A DNA stretch of 64,000 nucleotides from Micromonospora zingiberis (GCF_004331455.1 NZ_SJJR01000001.1:124001-188000), one strand, 5' to 3'. Counted from the first letter of the stretch, positions 8,199-17,120 are shown. Translations and numbers: made by a program. The notes: a model not told the origin generated them from the letters alone.

Positions 8199-9101
8199 GT
8201 GAGCCATGACCAGCACACCCAGCAGGACCCGACCGAGCAGTACGGCCAGCAGTCGGGACAGCCGAGCCAGCAGCAGTCGCCGCCGGGGCGTACCGGGGCG
8301 ATGACGCCGAAGCCGGATCACGGCGAGGAGACCTACCAGGGCACCGGCAAGCTGGACGGAAAGAAGGCGGTCATCACCGGCGGTGACTCCGGTATCGGTC
8401 GGGCGGTGGCGATCGCCTTCGCCCGGGAAGGCGCCGACGTACTGATCTCCTACCTCGGCGAGGAGGAGGACGCCGACGCGCAGGAGACCGTACGGCTGAT
8501 CGGGGCCGCCGGTCGCAAGGGCGTCGCGGTACGCGGCGACATCGCCGACGAGGACAACTGCCAGGCGCTGATCGACCGGGCGCTGTCCGACCTGGGTGGC
8601 ATCGACATCCTGGTGAACAACGCGGCGTACCAGATGGCACAGGACAAGGGCCTCGCCGGGATCAGCACCGAGCAGTTCGACCGGGTGTTCAAGACCAACC
8701 TGTACGCGATGTTCTGGCTGTGCAAGGCGGCGCTGCCGCACCTGGACGAAGGTTCGGCGATCATCAACACGTCGTCGATCCAGGCGTTCGACCCGTCACC
8801 GCAGCTGCTCGACTACGCCACCACCAAGGCGGGGATCGCGAACTTCACCAAGGCCCTCGCCGCCGACCTGGTCGACAAGGGCATCCGGGTGAACGCCGTC
8901 GCGCCGGGCCCGATCTGGACCCCGTTGATCCCGGCGACGATGCCGGAGGAGAAGGTGAAGCAGTTCGGTACGGACACCCCGGTCGGTCGCCCCGGTCAGC
9001 CCGCCGAGCTGGCGCCCGCGTACGTCTTCTTCGCCTCGCAGGAGTCGAGCTTCATCACCGGCGAGGTACTCGGCGTCACCGGTGGCCGCTTCACCAAATG
9101 A
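8199..9101 (+). CDS. Short-chain dehydrogenase/reductase, YghA-like
   Basis: A 300 aa NAD(P)-dependent SDR. A Gln-rich N-terminal extension of about 50 residues precedes the Rossmann motif TGGDSGIGRA. Then come NNAA, and the catalytic Ser, Tyr and Lys in NTSSIQAF and YATTKAG. The N-terminal extension and the GGDSGIG wording are typical of the YghA / glucose-1-dehydrogenase-like group, often linked to general stress. The start is GTG 8199 behind GAGGAGA. It is divergent from the nucleotidase gene. A copy of the 52-bp repeat begins 6 bp past its stop. Confidence 0.88.
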   Translation: MSHDQHTQQDPTEQYGQQSGQPSQQQSPPGRTGAMTPKPDHGEETYQGTGKLDGKKAVITGGDSGIGRAVAIAFAREGADVLISYLGEEEDADAQETVRLIGAAGRKGVAVRGDIADEDNCQALIDRALSDLGGIDILVNNAAYQMAQDKGLAGISTEQFDRVFKTNLYAMFWLCKAALPHLDEGSAIINTSSIQAFDPSPQLLDYATTKAGIANFTKALAADLVDKGIRVNAVAPGPIWTPLIPATMPEEKVKQFGTDTPVGRPGQPAELAPAYVFFASQESSFITGEVLGVTGGRFTK

Positions 9102-9106
9102 GATGA

Positions 9107-9158
9107 AAGGAAGGGCACCTTGTTAACGCCTGCGGTAGATAAGGGGTCCCTTCTTAAC
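9107..9158 (-). repeat. 52-bp dispersed repeat, copy 1
   Basis: Read on the minus strand this 52-bp element matches the element at 11438-11489 with roughly nine or ten differences. It has two similar half-units, each starting GTTAA and carrying an imperfect AAGG...CCTT palindrome, joined by a CGCAGGC-type linker. It starts 6 bp after the SDR stop. It looks like a dispersed, REP-like intergenic element; its function is unknown. Confidence 0.75.
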
Positions 9159-9251
9159 GTTTGTGCGAGGGAGGGGCGCGGTGCCCGTCGATGTGGTCGG
9201 CCGCGTTGGTCGAGGTGGCCGTCGGCGGCTACACCCAGCGGCGCGCCGACG

Positions 9252-9911
9252 TCAGCGGGGCCAGTCCGTGAGCTGTCGCCGGATCTGGGCGATGTCGGCG
9301 GCGTCGAGGCCGTAGCGGGCGAAGCGGCGGTCCGGAATCCGGTCCAGGTAACGGCCGGCGGCCCGGACGTCCTCGTCGTCGAGCGCGGGATCGAGCTGCC
9401 GGGCCAAATCCAGCAGGTCGGCGACCGACCGGTGCGCCAGGGCGGCGGCCACGTCGATGTAGTCGCGGACCTCGCGACGGTTGACCAGGGCGGCGGTCTT
9501 GTTGGCGATCAGATCGCGGACGTCCATCACCGGCCCGAGGTCCATCACCACCGGGCTACGGTGCCGGTCGAGTCTTGCCAGACTGAGCCGGATCTGGCGG
9601 CCGTCCCGGGCGACGACGAAGTCCCGCATGTCCTGGTCGAAGCCGTCGAACAGGTTGCCGAGGTCGCTGTCCGGGTCCGCGTTGGTCACCTCGAACCCGG
9701 CCGCCTGCAACGCCGCTCGGACTCCGGCGGCTGCCGCGGCGGCAGCACCCTCCACGTCGGCGAAGAGGTCGACGTCTTCGGTGGGGCGGGTGACCAGCCC
9801 GTGGGCCGCCCACGCCACACCGCCGCCGAGCACGAAGCGGTGCGGACCGGCGACGGCCAGCGCCACCCGGGCCACCTCGCGGTAGAAGTCGTGCGGGTGG
9901 GACCCGGTCAC
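9252..9911 (-). CDS. AbiEii/AbiGii-type nucleotidyltransferase
   Basis: A 219 aa protein with the minimal nucleotidyltransferase core: FVLGGGVAWAAHG then RPTEDVDLF (the GG and DVD metal motif). Later come NKTAAL and R-x3-RDYIDVA, the pattern of the AbiEii/DUF1814 group. Members include the toxins of abortive-infection and MenT-like toxin-antitoxin systems, which transfer nucleotides to tRNA or other targets; others are housekeeping. The GTG start at 9911 overlaps the stop of the upstream 113 aa gene by GTGA, so the two are translationally coupled and form a clear pair. Whether this is a toxin is unproven. Confidence 0.8.
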   Translation of the reverse strand: MTGSHPHDFYREVARVALAVAGPHRFVLGGGVAWAAHGLVTRPTEDVDLFADVEGAAAAAAAGVRAALQAAGFEVTNADPDSDLGNLFDGFDQDMRDFVVARDGRQIRLSLARLDRHRSPVVMDLGPVMDVRDLIANKTAALVNRREVRDYIDVAAALAHRSVADLLDLARQLDPALDDEDVRAAGRYLDRIPDRRFARYGLDAADIAQIRRQLTDWPR

Positions 9912-10249
9912 GCTGACCGGAGACCCCGGTGCCGGCTCTCCCACGCCGCACGTACGCCGTGGGGCAGGTTCAGCAGCCGCCACACCCGGCGCAGTGTCCG
10001 GCCGTCGACCAGACGGCGCAGGTCGTCGAGGCTGGTGGTCTCGCGCAGTACGTTTTCGTACATCCAGAGCAGTTGGTCCGGATCGGCCAGGTCGAACGCG
10101 CGGTCGCTGCTCCACATCAGTCGCACCGGCAACTCCACCACCCCGCGGGTGGGCCCGCGCAGCTCGGCCAGCGTCCGGGCGACCACGGCGGGCCGGCCGG
10201 GCCGGGCGAGGTACGCCACGCCGGTCGTGACGGATGAGACGGCCTGCAT
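9908..10249 (-). CDS. 113 aa partner of the AbiEii-like nucleotidyltransferase
   Basis: A soluble 113 aa protein starting MQAVSSVTTGVAYL at ATG 10249. The motif LPVRLMWSS...FDLADP...LWMYENVLRE and the C-terminal LRRLVDGRTLRRVWRLLNLP suggest a helical protein. I do not recognise a named family. Its stop overlaps the GTG of the nucleotidyltransferase by 4 nt. It would therefore be made first and in proportion, as in many antitoxin-first modules. It lacks an obvious AbiEi winged-helix signature, so calling it an antitoxin is inference only. Confidence 0.65.
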   Translation of the reverse strand: MQAVSSVTTGVAYLARPGRPAVVARTLAELRGPTRGVVELPVRLMWSSDRAFDLADPDQLLWMYENVLRETTSLDDLRRLVDGRTLRRVWRLLNLPHGVRAAWESRHRGLRSA

Positions 10250-10663
10250 GCTGTCAGGGTAACCCCGCACCGGCCGAAATCGGATCGTCCCGGCTCGCCG
10301 GCGTCGGGATCGGCGTACCGGCGGGCAGTGTGCCCGCCCAGTTGTCGGCAATTTGAGCCAGACGTCCGTTTCGGGGTGTGGGTGGCAGTGCCCTCGGGGT
10401 GGAATGCCGGCCGGGTCGGGTTGGTTGTACATGGCTGGCCGGGCCCGCTTCGGTGGCGGTGCTGGTCGGTGTGGTCGGCGGGCGGATTTCGGAATGACCT
10501 GGCCCGGCCGGTCGTTACACATGGTCCCGGCGCCGCGAGGCCCCCCACCCCGCGAGTCAGCCGGACCTCTTTCCCTCTTTTGTCTTTTAGCGCCTGACGG
10601 CGTTTGCGTTGCTTGCCGTCCCCTTGTGGCGGGTGGCGTCTACCCCCGAATGGAGCTTTGATC
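10250..10663. other. 414-nt intergenic leader, no gene seen
   Basis: The gap separates the divergent AbiEii-like pair and the second lysozyme-like gene. No open frame on either strand looks coding. The last 100 nt include a pyrimidine-rich run (about 10563-10590), unusual here. No known riboswitch was recognised, although cell-wall hydrolase genes in actinomycetes often have a c-di-AMP (ydaO) leader. Confidence 0.5.
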
Positions 10664-11251
10664 ATGACTTCGATGCTGCGTAAGACTGTTCTGGGTATCG
10701 CTGGTGTCGCGTTCGCCGGTGGCGTGTTCGCCGGCCCGGTCGCCGCCCACGCCGACGTGACCCCCGTGGCCGGTACCACCGCTGTGGCGGTGCAGGCCGA
10801 CAAGCCCGACACGAGCAAGCTGATTCCGCACGGTGTGCAGGGCGCCCAGTCCCGCATCGACCTCAACGGTGAGCAGGTCGCGAGTGTGAAGGCGATCATC
10901 TCGGCGACGAAGAAGGCCGGTATGGACGAGCGTGCCGCCGTGGTCGCGATCGCCACCTCCCTGCAGGAGTCGAAGCTGGAGAACCTCGGCCACCTCGGTG
11001 ACCGTAACGACCACGACTCGCAGGGCCTGTTCCAGCAGCGCCCCTCCAGCGGTTGGGGCACGGTCGAGCAGATCACCGACCCCGAGTACTCCACCCTGGC
11101 CTTCCTCAAGGGCCTCAAGCAGGTCGACGGGTGGCAGGACATGCCGCTGACCAAGGCCGCCCAGACCGTGCAGGTGTCGGCGTACCCCGACCACTACGCC
11201 CAGTGGGAGCAGCAGGCCGCCGACCTGGTCACCCAGCACTGGAACAGCTGA
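10664..11251 (+). CDS. Secreted lysozyme-fold-like protein (paralogue of 1585)
   Basis: A 195 aa protein starting MTSMLRKTVLGIAG at ATG 10664, with GGAG 10 nt upstream. Residues 1-32 form a Sec signal peptide ending near AHA. The C-terminal ~130 residues match the paralogue at 1585 very closely: SLQESKLENLGHLG, the DHDSQGLFQQRPSSGWG block and QVSAYPDHYAQWEQQAADL. It is nearly all domain, with a much shorter linker. Role inferred as peptidoglycan cleavage or binding at the cell surface. A 14-bp terminator follows at 11280. Confidence 0.78.
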   Translation: MTSMLRKTVLGIAGVAFAGGVFAGPVAAHADVTPVAGTTAVAVQADKPDTSKLIPHGVQGAQSRIDLNGEQVASVKAIISATKKAGMDERAAVVAIATSLQESKLENLGHLGDRNDHDSQGLFQQRPSSGWGTVEQITDPEYSTLAFLKGLKQVDGWQDMPLTKAAQTVQVSAYPDHYAQWEQQAADLVTQHWNS

Positions 11252-11279
11252 CATTCCTTCACAGGGGGAGCAATAAACC

Positions 11280-11313
11280 GTTGGCCGGCACCCGAACCCG
11301 GGTGCCGGCCAAC
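11280..11313 (+). terminator. 14-bp hairpin terminator
   Basis: Perfect stem 11280-11293 with 11300-11313 and a 6-nt loop, 29 nt after the stop of the lysozyme-like gene. Confidence 0.82.
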
Positions 11314-11437
11314 GTCGTCTCCACCACCCCCGGCCTGCCCTGGCTCGGCTCCGCCGGTCCTGCCCTGCGTGGCCGGGCTCCCGCCCTGCGCGGCCGGGCT
11401 CCCGCCCTACGCCGCCCTGCGCGCTGCCGGGCCGGGT

Positions 11438-11489
11438 GTTAACAGGGGGCCCTTCCTCTACCTCAGGCGTTAATAAGGTGCCCTTCCTT
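11438..11489 (+). repeat. 52-bp dispersed repeat, copy 2
   Basis: Same element as 9107-9158 but inverted relative to it. The pair therefore brackets about 2.4 kb (AbiEii-like pair plus lysozyme-like gene). The second half-unit, ending in CCCTTCCTT, is the best conserved part. A 21-bp near-tandem repeat lies just upstream, about 11355-11416. Confidence 0.75.
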
Positions 11490-11676
11490 GCACAGCAGAG
11501 CTGGTGGGAGTGAGTTGCTGGGGAGTGGGAACAAGGATGGAGGTGGGTCGGTTGTACCGAGCGTCGGTGTGATCCAGTGTCCCCGGGCCTCACCTAATTG
11601 CCTTCGCGGAATACCGTTCGGCTGGAGCCGCGTCGCGCCACTCGCCGAGAGGCGACCTGCACACCGACACCCACTG

Positions 11677-11708
11677 CCGCCCCCGGCCCGTCTACGGGTC
11701 GGGGGCGG
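11677..11708 (+). terminator. 14-bp hairpin upstream of the fdh promoter
   Basis: Stem 11677-11690 with 11695-11708 (one G-U pair) and a 4-nt loop. No gene ends just before it. It may insulate the formate dehydrogenase promoter from readthrough or be part of its control region. The 289 nt from the repeat to the gene hold nothing else recognisable. Confidence 0.5.
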
Positions 11709-11751
11709 TCCGGTTCTGCCGAGCCGGGTCGCCGACCGCGCTCGTCTGCCC

Positions 11752-11757
11752 TAAGGT
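11752..11757 (+). promoter_or_regulatory. -10 element TAAGGT for the fdh-sel locus
   Basis: TAAGGT lies 20 nt before the chosen GTG at 11778, leaving a short leader that contains the GGAGG site at 11765-11769. Confidence 0.45.
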
Positions 11758-11777
11758 CGAACTCGGAGGTGACGGGC

Positions 11778-14700
11778 GTGGGTCTGCGGGACGTGTTGCT
11801 GGGCTGGCCGGTCTACCGGCAGCTCACCGGCGCCGATCCGCTGGGCCGGGGCGCGGCGGCCCAGTCTGCCCGTTCGGCGGCGCTCACCCCGCGCACCGAG
11901 GCCGCCGACCGGGTGGCCCGTTCCGTCTGCCCGTACTGTGCGGTCGGTTGTGGGCAGCGGGTCTTCGTCTCGGGTAACCAGGTCACCCAGATCGAGGGCG
12001 ACCCGGACAGCCCCATTTCCCGTGGTCGGCTCTGCCCGAAGGGCTCGGCCAGCAAGAGTCTGGTGACCAGTCCGCTGCGGCAGACGACGGTGCGTTACCG
12101 CCGGCCGTACGGCACCGAGTGGGAGGACCTCGACCTCGACACCGCGCTCGACATGATCGCCGACCGGATCCTCGCCGCCCGCGCCGAGACGTGGGAGGAC
12201 GTGGACGCCGAGGGTCGGCCGTTGAACCGTACGTTGGGCATTTCCAGCCTCGGTGGGGCGACGCTGGACAACGAGGAGAACTACCTCATCAAGAAGTTGT
12301 TCACCGCGATGGGGGCGCTTCAGATCGAGAACCAGGCGCGGATTTGACACTCCGCCACCGTCCCCGGTCTGGGGGCCAGCTTCGGTCGCGGTGGCGCGAC
12401 GGTTTTCCAACAGGACGTGGCGAACGCTGACGTCATCGTCATCCAGGGGTCGAACATGGCCGAGGCCCACCCGGTGGGCTTCCAGTGGGTGATGGAGGCG
12501 CGTAAGCGTGGGGCGAAGGTGTTCCATGTCGATCCACGGTTCACTCGGACCAGCGCGTCGGCTGACGTCTATCTGCCGATCCGGGCGGGCACCGACATCG
12601 CCCTGCTCGGCGGAGTGATCAACTACATCCTGACTAACGAGCTGGACTTTCGGGAGTACGTGCTGGCGTACACGAACGCGGCGACGATCGTCAGCGAGGA
12701 TTTCGTCGACGCCGAGGACGCCGAGGGGCTCTTCTCCGGGTTCGATCCGGCCACCGGCAGTTACGTGCAGGACAGTTGGCAGTACGCCGGGCACGAGCGG
12801 GATTCCGGCAGCGGTCACACGGCGACCGCGCGGGAGACCGCCGCCGGGCTGCGGCACGAGTCGCATGGTGCCCCGATCGCCGGCCAGGTCGAGCGGGACG
12901 AGACGTTGCAGCATCCGCGCTGCGTCTACCAGATCCTCAAGCGGCATTTCGCCCGCTACACGCCGGAGATGGTGCAGCGGGTCTGCGGGCTGCCGCCGGA
13001 GAAGTTCCTGGAGTTGGCCCGCGCCTGGACGCAGAATTCGGGCCGGGAGCGGACCGGCTGCCTGATCTATTCGGTGGGGTGGACGCAGCACAGCGTCGGG
13101 GTGCAGTACATCCGCACCGGAGCGATCATCCAACTGTTGCTGGGCAACGTGGGTCGACCCGGTGGCGGGGTGCTGGCGCTGCGCGGGCATGCCAGCATCC
13201 AGGGCTCCACCGACATCCCGACGCTGTTCAACCTGCTGCCCGGCTACCTGCCTATGCCGCATCACGCCCAGCACCCCACCTTCGACGACTGGGTGAACGC
13301 CATCCGGCACCCCGGGCAGAAGGGTTTCTGGGGCAACGCCCGCGCGTACGCGGCCAGCCTGCTGAAGGCGTACTGGGGCGAGGCGGCCACCCCGGACAAC
13401 GACTTCTGCTACGGCTACCTGCCTCGGCTCACCGGTGACCACGGCACCTACCAGCAGGTGCTCGACATGATCGACGGGAAGATCAGGGGTTACTTCCTGC
13501 TCGGCCAGAACCCGGCGGTCGGCTCGGCGCACGGTCGGGCGCAGCGGCTCGGCATGGCCAACCTGGAGTGGCTGGTGGTACGGGACCTGTTCATGATCGA
13601 AAGTGCGACGTTCTGGCAGCGCGGCCCCGAGGTGGCCACCGGTGAGATCGTGCCGCAGGAGTGCCGTACCGAGGTGTTCTTCCTACCCGCCGCCTCGCAC
13701 GTGGAGAAGGAGGGCACCTTCACCCAGACCCAGCGGTTGTTGCAGTGGCGGGAGAAGGCGGTCGATCCGCCCGGCGACGCCCGCTCGGAGTTGTGGTTCT
13801 TCTACCACCTGGGGCGCCGGCTGCGGGAGAAGCTGGCCGGGTCGCCGCTGCCCCGCGACCGGGCGTTGCTGGACCTGGCCTGGGACTATCCCACCCATGG
13901 TCCGCACGACGAGCCGGACGCCGAGGCGGTGCTGCGGGAGATCAACGGGTACGACATCGCCACCGGTCGCCCGCTCGCCGGCTTCGCCGAGGCCCGCGAC
14001 GACGGTACGACCGCCGTCGGCTGCTGGATCTACGCCGGGGTGTACGCCGACGGGGTGAACCAGGCGGCCCGTCGCCGGCCGGGCGGCGAGCAGGACTGGG
14101 TGGCCGCCGAGTGGGGCTGGGCGTGGCCGGCGAACCGACGCATGTTGTACAACCGGGCTTCCGCCGACCCGCAGGGCCGGCCGTGGAGCGACCGTAAGCG
14201 CTACGTCTGGTGGGACGAGTCGGCGGGGCGGTGGACCGGCCACGACGTGCCCGACTTCGAGGTGACCAAGGCGCCGTCGTACCGGCCGCCGCCGGGCGCC
14301 TCGGGGCCGGCGGCGCTGGCCGGTGACGACCCGTTCGTGATGCAGGCCGACGGCAAGGGCTGGCTGTACGCGCCCAGCGGCGTACTGGACGGGCCGCTGC
14401 CCACCCACTACGAGCCGGCGGAGTCGCCGGTGCGTAATCCGCTCTACGGTCAGCAGGGCAACCCGACCCGCAAGACGTACCGGCATCCGGTGAACTCCGT
14501 CAATCCCAGCCCGCCACAGGAACACAGCCAGGTCTTTCCGTACGTGTTCACGGTCAGCCGACTGACCGAGCACCACACGGCCGGCGGGATGAGTCGTACG
14601 GTGGCGCCGCTGGCGGAACTGCAACCGGAGATGTTCGTCGAGGTCTCCCCGGAGTTGGCGACGCTGGCCGGGCTGAACCATCTCGGTTGGGCGCACCTGG

Positions 14701-15071
14701 TCAGCGCCCGCGCGGTGATCGAGGCGAAGGTGCTGGTCACCGACCGGCTGGTGCCGCTGCGAGTGGACGGTCGGGTGATCCACCAGCTGTGGCTGCCGTA
14801 CCACTTCGGGTTCGAGGGGTTGGTCACCGGCGACTCGGCGAACGACCTGTTCGGCATCACCCTGGACCCGAACGTACTGATCCAGGAGAGCAAGATCGGC
14901 ACGTGTGACGTCCGTCCGGGCCGCCGGCCCACCGGAGCGGCGCTCGGTGAGCTGGTGGACGACTACCGTCGTCGGGCGGGCGTCACGCCGGGCGCCGTCC
15001 CGCCGGCGGTCACCCCCGGAGTGCCGATCGGGCCGCCCGGTTCCGGCGGCGACGGAGAGGGGAACGGCTGA
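11778..15071 (+). CDS. fdhA: Formate dehydrogenase catalytic subunit, selenoprotein (Sec190)
   Basis: A conventional reading splits this gene at TGA 12345-12347, but it is one 1097 aa selenoprotein. The protein reads ...ENQARI-Sec-HSATVPGL..., the exact context of the Sec ligand of formate dehydrogenases, and the frame stays open to TGA 15071. It oxidises formate to CO2 at a bis-MGD Mo or W centre. Cys51, Cys54, Cys58 (CPYCAVGC) and Cys86 hold a 4Fe-4S cluster. Molybdopterin-binding domains follow, and the C-terminal dinucleotide-binding domain starts near SRLTEHH. There is no twin-arginine signal, so the active site should face the cytoplasm. The GTG start at 11778 sits 8 nt after GGAGG; GTG 11769 is an alternative. 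The stop overlaps the next start (ATGA). Confidence 0.93.
12345..12396 (+). promoter_or_regulatory. UGA Sec codon and bacterial SECIS element
   Basis: The UGA at 12345-12347 is followed, after exactly 18 nt, by the apical motif GGTCT (12366-12370) flanked by CCCC (12362-12365) and GGGG (12371-12374). A lower 8-bp perfect stem pairs 12353-12360 with 12389-12396. The GGUCU apical loop and 18-nt spacing equal those of the E. coli fdhF SECIS, which SelB-GTP-Sec-tRNA binds to recode UGA. Confidence 0.9.
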
Positions 15072-16036
15072 TGGTCGACGCGCAGGGCCGACCCGGTGGG
15101 CCCGCCACACCGGCCGCCCCGCCGCCGGGCGATCCGGCGGCCGGGGCCGGCTGGGTCGACGCGCCGCCCCGGATGGGTTTCTTCACCGACACCAGCGTCT
15201 GCATCGGCTGCAAGGCGTGCGAGGTGGCCTGCAAGGAGTGGAACGGCGTACCCACGTCCGGGCTGGACCTGCTCGGCATGTCGTACGACAACACCGGGGC
15301 GTTGACCGCGAACTCGTGGCGGCACGTCGCCTTCGTCGAGCAGCCCCGGCCGGCCGGGCATCGCGGCGGATCCGAGCCGACCGAAGCTCCGGCGTCCGGG
15401 GCCACCGAGTTCCTCGGGATGCCCGCCGCCGGTCCGCCGGGGCGTACCGGCACCGCCGAGGGGCGCAGCGACTTTCGGTGGCTGATGATGTCCGACGTGT
15501 GCAAGCACTGCACCCAGGCCGGCTGCCTGGACGTCTGCCCGACCGGGGCGTTGTTCCGTACCGAGTTCGGCACGGTGGTGGTGCAGGAGGACATCTGCAA
15601 CGGCTGCGGCTACTGCGTGTCGGCCTGCCCGTACGGCGTCATCGACCGGCGGGTCGACGACGGCCGGGTCTGGAAGTGCACCCTGTGTTACGACCGGATC
15701 GGCGCGGGCCTGACGCCGGCCTGCGCGCAGGCCTGCCCCACCGAGTCCATCCAGTACGGCCCGCTGGACGAGTTGCGGGAGCGGGCCGCCGCCCGGGTCG
15801 CCACCCTGCACGAGCGGGGCACGCCCGAGGCGCGGCTCTACGGCCACGACCCGCACGACGGTGTCGGCGGCGACGGGGCCTTCTTCCTGCTGCTCGACGA
15901 GCCTGAGGTGTACGGCCTGCCGCCCGATCCGCAGGTCACCACCCGTGACCTGCCGAAGATGTGGCAGCGTGCCGGGGTGGCCGCGCTGGCCATGGCAGCG
16001 GGCGCGGTCGTCGCGTTCCTCGGCGGTCGCCGATGA
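15071..16036 (+). CDS. Formate dehydrogenase iron-sulfur subunit
   Basis: A 321 aa electron-transfer subunit. Four 4Fe-4S motifs are visible: CIGCKACEVACKEW (about residue 43), CKHCTQAGCLDVCP (about 143), CNGCGYCVSACP (about 176), and CTLCYDR plus CAQACP (about 200-225). The N-terminal ~35 residues are Pro/Gly-rich and carry no export signal. A C-terminal hydrophobic segment (about 299-318) could anchor it, as in FdnH/FdoH beta subunits. It passes electrons from the Sec/molybdopterin subunit to the NrfD-like membrane partner. Start ATG 15071 overlaps the fdhA stop (ATGA), and its own stop overlaps the next start in the same way. Confidence 0.9.
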   Translation: MVDAQGRPGGPATPAAPPPGDPAAGAGWVDAPPRMGFFTDTSVCIGCKACEVACKEWNGVPTSGLDLLGMSYDNTGALTANSWRHVAFVEQPRPAGHRGGSEPTEAPASGATEFLGMPAAGPPGRTGTAEGRSDFRWLMMSDVCKHCTQAGCLDVCPTGALFRTEFGTVVVQEDICNGCGYCVSACPYGVIDRRVDDGRVWKCTLCYDRIGAGLTPACAQACPTESIQYGPLDELRERAAARVATLHERGTPEARLYGHDPHDGVGGDGAFFLLLDEPEVYGLPPDPQVTTRDLPKMWQRAGVAALAMAAGAVVAFLGGRR

Positions 16037-17067
16037 GCCCCGAGCGACCGCCGGTGGGTGAGCGGTTCCGTCGGGAGATGTCGGGCGGGCGCCGCGGGCG
16101 GGGCGACGCGGGGCTGACGGTGCCGCCGGCCGAGTTCACCTCGTACTACGGGCGGCCGATCCTGAAACCGCCGGTGTGGACCTGGGAGATCGCCGCGTAC
16201 CTGTTCACCGGCGGACTCGCCGCCGGGTCGTCGCTGTTGGCGGCCGGTGGGCAGCTCACCGACCGGCCGGCGGTACGGCGGGCCGGGCGGGTCGCCGCAC
16301 TGGCCGCGATCACCGCCAGTGCCGGGCTGCTGGTCAAGGACCTGGGTCGGCCGGAGCGCTTCCACCACATGCTGCGGGTGGCCAAGCCGACCTCCCCGAT
16401 GTCGGTGGGCAGTTGGATCCTCGCCGGGTACGGTTCGGCGGCCGGGGTGGCCGCCATCGCCGAGGCGGCACCGCTGTTGCCGGAACGGGGTCCGCTGCGG
16501 CTGGCCCGCCGGGCGCTGCCGCCGCTGGGGCGGGCCGCCGGGCTGGCGGCCGCGCTGACCGCGCCGGCCCTGGGCACGTACACGGCGGTGTTGCTGGCCG
16601 ACACCGCCGTACCGTCGTGGCACGAGGCGTACCCACATCTGCCGTTGGTGTTCGGCGGCAGTGCCCTGGCCAGCGGCGCCGCGGTGGGTCTGATCGCCGT
16701 GCCGCCGGCACAGGCCGGTCCGGCGCGCCGGATGGCGGTGGCCGGTGCCGCCCTGGAACTGTACGGCGCCCATCAGGTGGAGACCCGTCTCGGTCTGCTC
16801 GGCGAGCCGTACCGGACCGGCCGTGCCGGGCGGCTGCTGCGGGCCGGCCGGACCCTGACCGCCGCCGGGGTGGCCGGCGCGGTGCTGGCCGGGCGTAACC
16901 GCACGGTGGCGGCGCTCTCCGGTGCGGCGTTGCTGGCCGCGTCGTTGGCCACCCGGTTCGGGGTCTTCCACGCCGGTGTCGTCTCCGCCCGCGACCCCCG
17001 GTACACGGTGCTGCCGCAGCGGGAGCGCCTGGCCCGGCGGCGGGCGGCCGAGGCACCGGACGGGTAG
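16033..17067 (+). CDS. nrfD: NrfD/PsrC-type membrane subunit of formate dehydrogenase
   Basis: A 344 aa membrane protein starting at ATG 16033 within an ATGA overlap. After a charged 50-residue N-terminus, with SYYGRPILKPPVWTWEI before the first helix, come about eight hydrophobic helices. DLGRPERFHHMLRV (about residues 110-123) is the NrfD/PsrC signature near the quinone site. It replaces the cytochrome-b gamma subunit of the E. coli enzyme. Electrons from formate probably go to menaquinone (inference). It ends 53 nt before the tRNA-Sec gene, so all these genes are likely in one transcript. Confidence 0.87.
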   Translation: MSPERPPVGERFRREMSGGRRGRGDAGLTVPPAEFTSYYGRPILKPPVWTWEIAAYLFTGGLAAGSSLLAAGGQLTDRPAVRRAGRVAALAAITASAGLLVKDLGRPERFHHMLRVAKPTSPMSVGSWILAGYGSAAGVAAIAEAAPLLPERGPLRLARRALPPLGRAAGLAAALTAPALGTYTAVLLADTAVPSWHEAYPHLPLVFGGSALASGAAVGLIAVPPAQAGPARRMAVAGAALELYGAHQVETRLGLLGEPYRTGRAGRLLRAGRTLTAAGVAGAVLAGRNRTVAALSGAALLAASLATRFGVFHAGVVSARDPRYTVLPQRERLARRRAAEAPDG

Positions 17068-17095
17068 GGCCGGGCCACCTCCCGGTGCCGCCGTG

Positions 17096-17120
17096 ACCGA
17101 GCTGTGATCCAATGCTCGGT
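17096..17120 (+). other. 7-bp inverted repeat abutting the tRNA-Sec 5' end
   Basis: ACCGAGC (17096-17102) and GCTCGGT (17114-17120) can form a hairpin with an 11-nt loop, ending on the base before the tRNA. It may affect tRNA processing or mark a local promoter; function unknown. Confidence 0.4.

Noticed and set aside
11355-11416. Short GC-rich near-tandem repeat of about 21 bp as a possible CRISPR-like array
   Set aside because: Only two and a half units, without spacers or cas genes.
11598-12347. Separate 249-aa oxidoreductase ending at TGA 12345
   Set aside because: The protein continues in the same frame with an exact formate dehydrogenase Sec context and a SECIS, so the TGA is a selenocysteine codon, not a stop.
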